64,000 nt of DNA from Bythopirellula goksoeyrii. Lineage in GTDB: Bacteria > Planctomycetota > Planctomycetia > Pirellulales > Lacipirellulaceae. Shown one piece after another: positions 1-8,756 of this stretch; positions within the stretch are counted from its first letter, which is position 1; each line of letters begins with the position of its first letter. The notes below the pieces were generated by a model that was given only the letters and a program-made list of their open reading frames with translations, had not been told where the DNA came from and ran no database searches. The translations under genes and the position numbers were made by a program. Location: positions 1,090,338 to 1,154,337 of the forward strand of contig NZ_CP042913.1 of the NCBI RefSeq assembly GCF_008065115.1, read 5' to 3'.

Positions 1-2
1 GC

Positions 3-545
3 AACAATACCTTTACTGGCAACGTGACGCTTTCGTCCCTCGGTTCGCTGGGGCTCGATCTGGGTGGCACGCTTCCCGGAGAATTTGATGTACTGCACAC
101 GAACGAGTTTCTCTCGCTCGATGGTACTCTAAAGGTGTCGCTTGACAGCGGGTTCCAGCCGCAATTGGGTGATTCGTTCGGAATCTTGCGCGGCGACACG
201 GGCTTTGCGGGCACCTTCGACACGCTCAATCTGCCTGCTCTCAGTCCTGGGCTCGCGTGGCAGTTGAACCCCGGCGCAATCACGGTGTTCCTGAATGTAG
301 TATCAAGCACCGCCACCGGCGATTTCGACAACGACGGCGACATCGACGGTCGGGATTTTCTCGTCTGGCAACGGGGTGGTTCTCCCAACGGGATAAACAG
401 TGGCGACTTGGCGTTGTGGCAATCGCAGTATGGAGCAACACCGCTGGCCCCTTTGGCAACGGCCGTTCCTGAACCTCCCGCTGTCGCCTTGGCCTGTTGT
501 CTTGCGCTCATGGTATTGACTTACCGCTGCCATGGGATTGATTGA
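3..545 (+). CDS. PEP-CTERM surface protein with dockerin-like tail, C-terminal part only
   Basis: The reading frame is open to the left edge, so the first start codon (GTG at 24) is probably internal and the gene is cut by the window. The visible 180 residues are the end of an exported beta-rich protein: a strand-rich stretch with the phrase GTLPGEFDVL and a 'FGILRGDTGFAGTFDTL' segment typical of proteins with autotransporter-type repeats, then one calcium-loop motif DFDNDGDIDGRD at 321-356, the segment DFLVWQRGGSPNG and a second helix DLALWQSQYG, then VPEP at about 466-477 followed by a short hydrophobic stretch. In PEP-CTERM proteins the VPEP-helix tail is recognised by an exosortase; the tail here ends in RCHGID with only one arginine. 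It shares its tail class with the genes at 12,221, 16,477 and 26,979. The biological target of the protein is unknown. Confidence 0.85.
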   Translation, partial: NNTFTGNVTLSSLGSLGLDLGGTLPGEFDVLHTNEFLSLDGTLKVSLDSGFQPQLGDSFGILRGDTGFAGTFDTLNLPALSPGLAWQLNPGAITVFLNVVSSTATGDFDNDGDIDGRDFLVWQRGGSPNGINSGDLALWQSQYGATPLAPLATAVPEPPAVALACCLALMVLTYRCHGID

Positions 546-839
546 CTCCACTTTCTCCCCGGCGGATCGTCACAGGCACACTCTCGGCAAGCCAATTTCC
601 ATCCCGACCGATACCACTCTTATTGGCCCAATAAAATTGGTGAAACTTTCTTGACAAAAATAAACCCCCTTCCTTTCAGTGGGCTTGGTTTTCTCCAACT
701 CGTTGTTCTGTAGGAGTTTACGTCGTCGCCGGGGTCGGCAAGTTTGGCGGGTTTTTAAAACAAAACTCCGCAAAAAATGGCCATCGTGCGATGGTGCAAA
801 GGGACTAAAGAGGGGGCTGGGGACTGGGCGAAATGGGTC

Positions 840-879
840 GCACCGCTACTTGTCCGCCTAACGCGCAGAGTAGCGGTGC
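840..879. repeat. 11-bp inverted repeat, intergenic hairpin
   Basis: The arms GCACCGCTACT (840-850) and AGTAGCGGTGC (869-879) are perfectly complementary around an 18-nt loop. No T-run follows, so it is not a standard terminator; it may be a REP-type element. Confidence 0.5.
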
Positions 880-1081
880 TGCGTTGCCGGACAGGTAGTG
901 GTGACTGTCGCGGCGGACGCATTTTCGGCAGAAATCAGATTATCAAGGAACGCAGCTATTGGTTGCCGAGGTGTATTATCTGAAAGCGGGTGGCCAATTG
1001 CTACCATTATTTTTGGCCAGGGTGGAAATAATTACTCGCAAAGCCGCAGAGTGCGCGGAGGAAGAAGAGACAAAGCCAATT

Positions 1082-1116
1082 TGTAGGCCGGAACAAGCCG
1101 TGCGCAGTTCCGGCAA
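1082..1116 (+). repeat. REP-like palindrome, family A, copy 1
   Basis: The core GGCCGGAAC faces GTTCCGGC across a short GC-rich centre, giving an 8-bp stem. Near-identical copies lie at 54,685-54,716 (same strand) and 54,740-54,773 (opposite strand), so this is a dispersed element and not a chance hairpin. Confidence 0.75.
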
Positions 1117-1522
1117 AAACCTCACCACTTACCACCAACGACTCCCACTCAGACGTTACATTCCAGTGATCTGGTGATCGGGAGTTTTTGCTTAATTTAC
1201 TTCCCTTTTCAGGAATTGAGCCTTAGCGTGGGTAGCAGACTTTAGGGCAGGGTAAGTCAGGGGTGTTAACCAATTAATGCTACCAGCCCGGACTATCAAC
1301 TAATGGCTAATAGCCAACTTGTTTCAATTTCTGAATGACGACACACATGGGTGTCGCAAGAAAATAGCTACGTAACTGGCTGGCAGTTCCACCTTTGGAG
1401 TGTAGGATGCAAGTGCATGATTCACAGGTGAAACTAACAAGCCATGAAGAGCTGGCTATTGTGGGCTTTATCTAGGGTAAAGTTGGGTCTCTGCTAACAG
1501 TAACCATACCGAGGAATACCAG

Positions 1523-4500
1523 ATGCGGAGGTTAGTCACATCAAAGCGACTGCAGCGGTGGGCTGAAGAGGATCGGGACGCACGTGCTTTGCTCCCTGGT
1601 CTGGTGAGGCGTCTCGCGCACGCGACGCTCGACAGCATCCAAAGGATTGACTTTCCTGCGTATGAGTCGGTGCAGCGTCCGGATTTCGACGGCGAGATCG
1701 AATGCAGAGTTGGCAATGCCTGGATTCCCAGCGGCTACTCCGTCTGGGAACTCACTGTAGAGAAGAGATCGGCTACCAAAGCCATGGCGGACTTCGTGAA
1801 ACGGACAAATGAGATCCCGCCCGAGATTCGTGAGAATGCAACCTACATAGCGCTGACGGCCAGGCATTGGCGCGAGAAGAAAAAATGGAAAACCCAGGTA
1901 AATTCCAACGGCAATTGGAAATCCGTTCGAGCTTACGATTGTGACGACATTGAGCAATGGTTGGAGAATGCATTTGCTGTGGCCCTTGGGCTAGCAGGTA
2001 GTTGGGGAATCCCTGTTCACGATCTCCATGACCTAGAAAGCCGTTGGAGATCTATTTCAAATAGCACGACGCCTGCCCTTGCGTCCCAGGTCTATTTAAC
2101 GTCACGCGAGCGAAGCCGCCAAGCCCTCATCGATTGGCTGTCGAATGGAAAAGCCTGTCTCACAATCGTCTCTCAGTTCCCATCAGAGATCATCGACTTT
2201 GTTTGCGCATCCATTGAGGCCTTAAGTGATGATCAACGAGAAGCCGTTCGGTCACGAATGGTAATCGCTCAATCTGCAATTGCTTTAAGAAAGCTATGTA
2301 GGCTTGAGACCAACCTGGATGTGGTGGTTGATCCACGAGTCGAAGTGAGTGGCGAAGACGCCGCTTTTGCCACAGAAAGAGGCATTCGGCTCATCCGAGC
2401 TTGTGAACCGTTTGTTCCGCTACCGGGCAGTGCGATCCGACTTGAGCGCGTCCGAGAACATGAGCTCGCCCGTAGCCTGCAACAATGTGGGCTAAGTCAA
2501 TTCGTAGCGGAGAAGAAAGCCAAGGATGCGGGAGGAAGCCTTGCTTTACTTAAACAGAGCCTGGACAGGATAGGATGCCAGTCGCGCACCGACGCAATCG
2601 AGGTTTCAGCGCGGGGCTCTTTAAGAGCATGCCTGATCTTGGGCGGATGGAACGGCGCCAACCCTGCCGACCTAACTGCAGTCGAACAGTTGGCCGACAA
2701 GTCTTACTCGGAGATTGAGAGTGACTGTAAATTGTGGGCAAACTGTCGAGACCCGCTTCTTATCCATGCTGACAACAAGTGGAGGCTAGTCTCAAAAGCC
2801 GACGCCTGGGCAAAACTGAAGTCCTACATCTCGAATGAGCACTTTGCCACCTTCGCGCCGCTCGCGGTTTCAATTCTCTCTGAGCGAGACCCAGGATTCG
2901 AATTGCCTAACAAGGAGCGCTGGCTTGCGCGCATCAAAGGTTTCTCTCCCCAATACTCACAAGTTCTTAAGAAACACCTAGCCGACACTCTGGCTCTCTT
3001 AGGATCATTCGGGGAGATTATCGCCCACGAACCCACGCTTGCTACGGAAGGGTTCTCTCACCGAGTAGTCCGAGAGGTCTTGTCCCCAGACACTCCTTGG
3101 GAGCTCTGGGCCAGTCTGAATTCAATCTTGCCCCTACTTGCAGAAGCTTCGCCCGATGCCTTTCTTGTTGCCATCGAATCTGATCTCGACTTATCGGAAC
3201 CTAAACTGTCTTGGCTCTTCAAAGAAACGAAAGGACACCCTCTTCTGTCGGGATGCCTCTATTCTGGATTGCTTTGGAGCCTGGAAACGCTCGCGTGGGC
3301 TCCTGAGCACCTTTCCAGAGTTTGCTCTGCTCTACTCAAGCTTCATAGACATCATGTTCCCAACAACTACAGTAATTCACCGATGGGAAGCCTTCAACTA
3401 ATCCTGTCATGCGCACTGCCCTATACAACAGCAGACGTCGAACTTCGAATAGGGATCTTGAAACGACTTCTTGCGAGCGATGAAAGTTCTGCTTGGGGTT
3501 TATGCGTAGCACTTCTGGAACAATTCCGTGGAGGCATGTTCCCACAGACAAGCCGCCCCGCGTGGCGTGGATGGGCGTCAGACTGGGATCGGGGTGAGAC
3601 CTATGCAGATATGGGCAAGCAACTTGAGGTTGTATCGACCGCTATCGTGGAGCATGTTGGTAAAGACCTTGAACGCTGGTTGGAGCTGATCGACTTGTTG
3701 ACCTTGATGCCAAGATCAATCATGCTCCAAGCCATTGACCGTCTAGCGAAATTGCCCTCCACGGGACTCGACGATCACGCCAAGAGTGCACTCCGCGAGA
3801 AGATCCTCGACTATGTCAGCCGATATCGCAGCAGTGGCGCCACCGACCGAATCGGGGAGGACAATCTCGAACGCTTGGAGAATATTGCGAATGCTATGCA
3901 AGCCGCCTCGCTGCCGATCCACTTTGCTCCCCTGTTTGAGCAGTGGATGGATCGCTACTACATGCGTAGGGCCAAATATGAAGAAAACCAGGCCGACCTT
4001 GGAAAAGACCGACTACGGGCAATTGAGGAAGTAATTGAAGAGTGCGGCTTTGAAGGAGTGTGTGAGCTAGCCGAACTCTGTCAACAGCCCTATGCCGTTG
4101 GCCATTTGCTTTCGGTGCTCACTGGTGATCAATATCAACACAGCATCATTCCAGATTTGATACGTGAGGACAATTGGTCGCTCAAGTTTGTCTGCGGTTA
4201 TGTCGCAGCACGTTTCGAGTCGGATGGTTGGGCCTGGTTCGATGGCCAACTTGGCCGCTGCAATTCAGACTTAGCCCGAGCTTGGATGTTTGCGATGTTG
4301 CCATTTCGACCAGACGTCTGGGACCGCGTGGACGAGGAAAACACCGACGCAAAACGCCTCTATTGGTCCAACGTGAATCACTGGAGATTCGACAAGTCCG
4401 CAGGAGCTGTCCAACGGTGTGTCACGGAGTTAGTCGCGGTCGCTAGGCTCGCGAACGCGGTGGAAATCATCTGCGCGGCACTCCGCGATAAATCAGCCTT

Positions 4501-5314
4501 ACCTAGTGATACGCTTTTGCAACCACTAGAAGCCATGCTGGATTCACCTGGCGAAGTTGCAGAACCTCAGATGGAAGGTATTCATGACTATGATGTCGGA
4601 ATGATCCTCACGGCCGTCCAGGAAGCTGGCGATGTCGTTGATGCTCGCCTCATCCGATTGGAGATCAACTTTCTGAGCATGCTTGGTGACGACCGAGAAG
4701 GTGAACCGGCTACGCTGTTTCGCAAACTGGCGACCGAACCCGCATTCTTTGTTGACATACTTTCTTCCTGTTATCGATCCACTCTTAAACAATCTGATGA
4801 AGAGGTAAATGAGCTTAAGGAAGATGATGCAAAACAGAGGGCACTGGCGCACATCGGACACGAGCTGCTGTACAAATGGAAATCCCTTCCCGGTACGAAC
4901 AATGACGGCACAGTTGACGAGCAAGAATTGTGGAAGTGGGCCAATTCTGCTAGAGAAATTGCTGAGCCCTTGGGGTATCTTGATACATGTGACTTCCGCA
5001 TCGGTCAGTTGATCTCGCACGGACCAACAGATTCCGATGGCTCATGGCCGGCTCGGTCTGTTCGGAGAGTTGTTGAGAAAATCTCTACTGAACGAATCGG
5101 TGCAGGGATCTACATAGGTATCATCAACTCTCGAGGTATAGTCTGCCGCGGTGAAGGAGGGGCACAAGAACGAGACCTAGCCACGAAATACAAGACGTTT
5201 GCGGAACAAGTCCGGGCGGACGCTCCGTACACAGCCTCCGTCCTTGATCGCATCTGTGCTTACTACTTAGGGGAGGGACGTGAATGGGATAATCGTGATG
5301 AGTGGGAGCGATAG
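1523..5314 (+). CDS. Large uncharacterised protein with nuclease-like N-terminus; candidate defence protein
   Basis: I do not recognise a named family. The 1,263-residue protein has no signal peptide or membrane segment. Residues about 40-125 contain RPDFDGEIE (52-60), IPSGYSVWELT (68-78) and a KA..DF.KRT stretch (86-95), followed by YIALTARHWREKKKW. The spacing of D54/D56 and E76 resembles a PD-(D/E)xK-type restriction fold, with the usual lysine not in the classical place. Residues about 200-235 (ACLTIVSQFPSEIIDF) occupy the position where a P-loop NTPase would have Walker A but lack GxxxxGK, and about 270-350 look like the helical remainder of a STAND/AAA-type module. The last 900 residues are helix-rich without recognisable repeats. 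It stands alone, flanked by two large gaps with palindromic repeats, which fits an acquired accessory gene. Start is ATG with GAGGAATACCAG just upstream. A defence role is inference from architecture. Confidence 0.8.
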   Translation: MRRLVTSKRLQRWAEEDRDARALLPGLVRRLAHATLDSIQRIDFPAYESVQRPDFDGEIECRVGNAWIPSGYSVWELTVEKRSATKAMADFVKRTNEIPPEIRENATYIALTARHWREKKKWKTQVNSNGNWKSVRAYDCDDIEQWLENAFAVALGLAGSWGIPVHDLHDLESRWRSISNSTTPALASQVYLTSRERSRQALIDWLSNGKACLTIVSQFPSEIIDFVCASIEALSDDQREAVRSRMVIAQSAIALRKLCRLETNLDVVVDPRVEVSGEDAAFATERGIRLIRACEPFVPLPGSAIRLERVREHELARSLQQCGLSQFVAEKKAKDAGGSLALLKQSLDRIGCQSRTDAIEVSARGSLRACLILGGWNGANPADLTAVEQLADKSYSEIESDCKLWANCRDPLLIHADNKWRLVSKADAWAKLKSYISNEHFATFAPLAVSILSERDPGFELPNKERWLARIKGFSPQYSQVLKKHLADTLALLGSFGEIIAHEPTLATEGFSHRVVREVLSPDTPWELWASLNSILPLLAEASPDAFLVAIESDLDLSEPKLSWLFKETKGHPLLSGCLYSGLLWSLETLAWAPEHLSRVCSALLKLHRHHVPNNYSNSPMGSLQLILSCALPYTTADVELRIGILKRLLASDESSAWGLCVALLEQFRGGMFPQTSRPAWRGWASDWDRGETYADMGKQLEVVSTAIVEHVGKDLERWLELIDLLTLMPRSIMLQAIDRLAKLPSTGLDDHAKSALREKILDYVSRYRSSGATDRIGEDNLERLENIANAMQAASLPIHFAPLFEQWMDRYYMRRAKYEENQADLGKDRLRAIEEVIEECGFEGVCELAELCQQPYAVGHLLSVLTGDQYQHSIIPDLIREDNWSLKFVCGYVAARFESDGWAWFDGQLGRCNSDLARAWMFAMLPFRPDVWDRVDEENTDAKRLYWSNVNHWRFDKSAGAVQRCVTELVAVARLANAVEIICAALRDKSALPSDTLLQPLEAMLDSPGEVAEPQMEGIHDYDVGMILTAVQEAGDVVDARLIRLEINFLSMLGDDREGEPATLFRKLATEPAFFVDILSSCYRSTLKQSDEEVNELKEDDAKQRALAHIGHELLYKWKSLPGTNNDGTVDEQELWKWANSAREIAEPLGYLDTCDFRIGQLISHGPTDSDGSWPARSVRRVVEKISTERIGAGIYIGIINSRGIVCRGEGGAQERDLATKYKTFAEQVRADAPYTASVLDRICAYYLGEGREWDNRDEWER

Positions 5315-5978
5315 AGGTCGAACAGCAAAACCTAGCGGGTTAGCATTGGCTCAGCTGGCCAATCACAATGGCACACTGCAAGCGGTTCAGGTGCTGTCCG
5401 ATGATATACTGCGCCAGCAGTTCTAACAGAGAAGATTTAGGAAACCAAACCCCAGGCTCCGCAAAAATCCGTGTAACTATTCTTCACTCCGCCTGGAGCG
5501 TTCTTAGCGCCACCACTTTGTGGCTTGATCAGGCGATTGGGACATCCAGCCGGTTAGCGTTCTGAAATGGGCTCGGATGACTGTTCTCCGTTCTCTCATC
5601 TTTGTACAACTTGATTTTGTCCAAAAAAGTGGATTTCGATTTGTAGGATGGGCACTCCTGAGAGTCGATTCGAGAGAAAGCACTCTATGTCGGGCAAGAG
5701 TGCCCGACCTACGGCATTTTTGACTACCGCTTCGGCTCATACCGTGACGCGGCTAAAAACCTATCTATTTCTCTGCACTGCTAGCACTGAAATACGTGAG
5801 CTGTGACAGCATATTTGCGGCACTTGGATAGGCTCGAAATATGTCTGCATTATTCGTTCTTGCTGTCGGCGCTTTTGAGTAGGATGATGGTCGCTGGCCG
5901 AACATGCTAGACTCGCAGCGGGACAGAATTCAGCGAGGGAGTATCGCTGACAGACTTGCCATAGAAAGGAATCTACCC
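5315..5978. other. 664-bp gap with a palindromic repeat
   Basis: No convincing coding region is visible. The gap contains a REP-like inverted repeat at 5,643-5,712. The upstream ATG at 5,904 is in frame with the next gene but would place 25 polar residues before the signal peptide, so this part is taken as untranslated leader. Confidence 0.5.
5643..5712. repeat. REP-like inverted repeat, family C
   Basis: Arms GTAGGATGGGCACTC (5,643-5,657) and GAGTGCCCGACCTAC (5,698-5,712) pair over 15 positions with two mismatches, around a 40-nt centre that repeats GGGCA and CACTC words. It lies between two unrelated genes and has no T-run. Confidence 0.65.
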
Positions 5979-8693
5979 ATGGTTTGTAGCGATCGATTGA
6001 GCGGCGTATTGCAGGTTTTATTTATAGCTGCCCCTTTGATTGCAGCCGCGCTCTTCACGAGTTCGTTGGGCGGACCGGCTTTGGCTGCGGAGCCGATCAA
6101 GCTCAATGGTCCACTCGTTACAGATGGGAATGTGATTCCCGAAGGACTGCAGTTCAGCCCGGATTCAAGCCGCGTGCTCTATCTGGCAGACCAGCTTACC
6201 GACGACGTGAACGAGATCTTCAGCGTTCCTAGCACAGGGGGTCTTGCCATTAGGCTCAATGGTACGCTGGCGGCAGGAGGCGATGTGTTTTCCGAGGGCG
6301 CGCAGTTCAGCCCTGACTCGAGCCGCGTACTCTATCTGGCCGACCAGACGACGAACAATGTGAATGAAATTTTTAGCGTACCTAGCGCGGGTGGCATGGC
6401 CACAAAGCTCAATGGCACGCTCGTGGCCAACGGCGATGTCTCTTCCAGTGGCCTGCAGTTCAGCCCCGACTCAAGTCGCGTACTCTATTGGGCCGATCAG
6501 ACGACCGACCTGGTCAATGAAATCTTCAGTGTCCTTAGTGGGGGGGGTGTTGCCACAAAGCTTAACGGTCCGCTCGTCTCGAGTGGTGATGTATCTTCGA
6601 GTGGCCTGCAGTTCAGCCCCGACTCAAGCCGCGTGCTCTATCTGGCCGACCAGACGACCAACAATGTGAGTGAAATCTTCAGCGTTCCTAGCGAAGGGGG
6701 TTTTGCCACAAAGCTCAACGGGCCCCTCGACTTGAATGGCGATGTCTCATCGAGTGGCCTGCAGTTCAGTCCCGACTCAAGCCGTGTACTCTATCTGGCC
6801 GACCAGTTGACCAACAACGTGTTTGAAATCTTCAGCGTTCCTAGCGAAGGGGGAGTGGCTACACGGCTCAACGGACCGCTCGTCTTAAATGGTGATGTCT
6901 CTTCGGCGGGTCTACAGTTCAGCCCTGACTCAAGCCGCGTGCTCTATTTGGCAGATCAGACGACCAACGATGTTGATGAAATCTTCAGTGTTCCTGGCAC
7001 AGGGGGGACGGCCACAAAACTCAACGGCACACTCGTGGACGGCGGAAATGTGTTTCCCGACGGCCTGCAGTTTAGCCCTGACTCGAGTCGCGTGCTCTAT
7101 GTAGCAGACCAGACGACCAACGATGTGAATGAAATCTTCAGCGTCCCTAGCGCAGGGGGGACGGCCACAAGACTCAACGGCGCGCTTGTAGACGGCGGAA
7201 ATGTGTTTTCCGAAGGCCTGCAATTCAGCCCCGACTCCAACCGTGTGATTTATCTGGCCGACCAATTGTCCGACGGCGTGAATGAAATCTTCAGCGTCCC
7301 CAGTGCAGGGGGAATGGCCACAAAGCTCAACGGCACGCTCGTGGCCGGAGGCAATGTGTTATCCGACGGCCTGCAATTCAGCCCCGACTCCAGCCGCCTG
7401 ATCTATCTGGCCGATCAGACGACGGACAACGTGAATGAAATCTTCATCGTCCCCAGCGGGGGGGGAACGGCCGTAAAGCTCAACGGCCCGCTGGTGGCTG
7501 GCGGGAATGTGTCGTCGCAGCAGATCAGCCCCGATGGCAGTTTGGTCTTATATCTTGCCGACCAGAATGAGGATAACGTCAACGAAATCTTTGTCCGCAT
7601 CGTCCGCCAGCATTCCAACAGTGGGGACGTCGATTGGGACACGGGCGCGGCTTGGGACCACGGCGGCGAGCCAGACAAGGTGATGCAGATTTTCGTCGAT
7701 GCACCAGGAACGGTCACCGCGACCGGATCCACACCACGGTTGATCAACGAGTTGGTAGTGGGAAGTAGCACGGAGACTTCAACGCTCGCGTTGGCTGATG
7801 GCGCGGAGATCTCAACGCTGCACGGTGCGACGATCCAAGCGAACGGCGTACTCCATGGTGACGGCATGTTGGTGGCCGATCTTGTGGTCGCCGCCGGTGG
7901 TATAGTTCGCGCCGGCGCAGCAGAGCAACTGGTCATCAGTGGTTCGACTGTGTCGAACGAGGGCCTCATAGAAGCAACCGGCACAACCGCTGATCCGGCA
8001 ACGATTCGCTTCGAGGGCCCGGTAACCAATAATGGCACCCTCAACGTCGAGGACGGATCGACAGCCATCTTTTCCGATTCGCTCGCCGGCAACGGCAGCG
8101 AAGGGAGTGGCGAAGTTCAGATACTCGGCCAGCTTCTACCCGGCACAGGCCCTGGCATCATGAATTTTGGTGGCGATCTCATCTTGGGGTCTCCCGCAAA
8201 TCTCGAAATCGAGCTGGGCGGCCTCACGGCCGGCACTCAGTTCGACCAACTCCTCATAGCTGGAGACACAACCCTTGCAGGCACACTCGATGTCACGCTG
8301 ATCGACGGATTCACACTCGCTGCTGGCCAACAGTTTGAAATTCTCAACGTCGGCGGCTCTCTCACAGGTACTTTTGCGGGCCTCCCCGAAGGGAGCTTGG
8401 TGGGAAATTTCGGCGGCACAAACCTGTTCGTTTCCTACTCCGGTGGCGATGGCAACGACGTGACCTTGCTGACGGCCCTCCCTGGAGATTTCGATCAAGA
8501 CGGCGACGTCGATGGAAGTGATTTTCTTGTGTGGCAGCGGGATCCTGGCGTCGGCAGCCTGACCGATTGGCAGGCGCAGCATGGCAGTGTTTTACCACTA
8601 ACTGCCAATGCGAATACCGTGCCAGAACCTGATTCGCTGCTAATTCTGGCCTTTTTTGGCTCAATTTCTTGCATGTGGTGCAGGTTCCCTTAA
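5979..8693 (+). CDS. PEP-CTERM protein with ten propeller-like repeats
   Basis: The 904-residue protein starts at ATG 5,979, chosen because AAAGGA lies 8 nt upstream and a signal peptide follows directly (hydrophobic 10-37, cleavage near ALAA/EP). Residues about 40-540 hold ten 51-residue repeats with the pattern LQFSPDSSRVLYLADQ...NEIFSVPS.GG, which resembles the PD40/TolB beta-propeller blade. Residues 540-830 are strand-rich and resemble autotransporter-associated segments, closing with FVSYSGGDGNDVTLL. The tail has a single calcium-type loop DFDQDGDVDGSD (nt 8,490-8,525), FLVWQRDPGVGSLTDWQ, and VPEP at nt 8,619-8,630 before a hydrophobic stretch that contains two cysteines (SCMWC). The protein is probably exported and anchored at the surface; its ligand is not known. 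Confidence 0.85.
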   Translation: MVCSDRLSGVLQVLFIAAPLIAAALFTSSLGGPALAAEPIKLNGPLVTDGNVIPEGLQFSPDSSRVLYLADQLTDDVNEIFSVPSTGGLAIRLNGTLAAGGDVFSEGAQFSPDSSRVLYLADQTTNNVNEIFSVPSAGGMATKLNGTLVANGDVSSSGLQFSPDSSRVLYWADQTTDLVNEIFSVLSGGGVATKLNGPLVSSGDVSSSGLQFSPDSSRVLYLADQTTNNVSEIFSVPSEGGFATKLNGPLDLNGDVSSSGLQFSPDSSRVLYLADQLTNNVFEIFSVPSEGGVATRLNGPLVLNGDVSSAGLQFSPDSSRVLYLADQTTNDVDEIFSVPGTGGTATKLNGTLVDGGNVFPDGLQFSPDSSRVLYVADQTTNDVNEIFSVPSAGGTATRLNGALVDGGNVFSEGLQFSPDSNRVIYLADQLSDGVNEIFSVPSAGGMATKLNGTLVAGGNVLSDGLQFSPDSSRLIYLADQTTDNVNEIFIVPSGGGTAVKLNGPLVAGGNVSSQQISPDGSLVLYLADQNEDNVNEIFVRIVRQHSNSGDVDWDTGAAWDHGGEPDKVMQIFVDAPGTVTATGSTPRLINELVVGSSTETSTLALADGAEISTLHGATIQANGVLHGDGMLVADLVVAAGGIVRAGAAEQLVISGSTVSNEGLIEATGTTADPATIRFEGPVTNNGTLNVEDGSTAIFSDSLAGNGSEGSGEVQILGQLLPGTGPGIMNFGGDLILGSPANLEIELGGLTAGTQFDQLLIAGDTTLAGTLDVTLIDGFTLAAGQQFEILNVGGSLTGTFAGLPEGSLVGNFGGTNLFVSYSGGDGNDVTLLTALPGDFDQDGDVDGSDFLVWQRDPGVGSLTDWQAQHGSVLPLTANANTVPEPDSLLILAFFGSISCMWCRFP
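6102..7600 (+). repeat. Tandem 153-bp coding repeat, about ten copies
   Basis: The phrase CTCAAT starts at 6,102 and again at 6,255, exactly 153 nt apart, and the pattern continues through the last degenerate copy near 7,600. Copies differ mostly at third positions and in the loop between LNG and LQFSPD. The repeat is in frame and encodes the propeller-like blades; recombination between copies could change blade number. Confidence 0.9.
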
Positions 8694-8756
8694 TACTGGA
8701 GAACGGAACAGGGGGTGGTTAGCAACGATACCTTAATTTTCTAGGGGGATCTTTCC

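Larger units (their letters stand above)
546..1522. other. 977-bp gap without a credible gene
   Basis: Short frames here are weak: none has a recognisable domain or a good ribosome binding site. The gap holds an 11-bp hairpin (840-879), a palindromic repeat (1,082-1,116) and a stretch near 1,040-1,070 resembling the 'gcaaagccgcagag' kind of dispersed intergenic sequence. A GGGAGTTTTT run at about 1,179-1,188 with a weak ACTCCC partner upstream could terminate transcription, but the stem is short. Confidence 0.5.

Noticed and set aside
5904-5978. Extended N-terminus for the propeller-repeat gene
   Set aside because: ATG 5,979 has a good ribosome binding site and directly precedes the signal peptide; the extra 25 residues would bury it.
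6102-7600. Possible CRISPR array because of the regular 153-bp spacing
   Set aside because: Repeats are in frame, nearly contiguous, diverge at third codon positions and encode a protein; there are no unique spacers and no cas genes.
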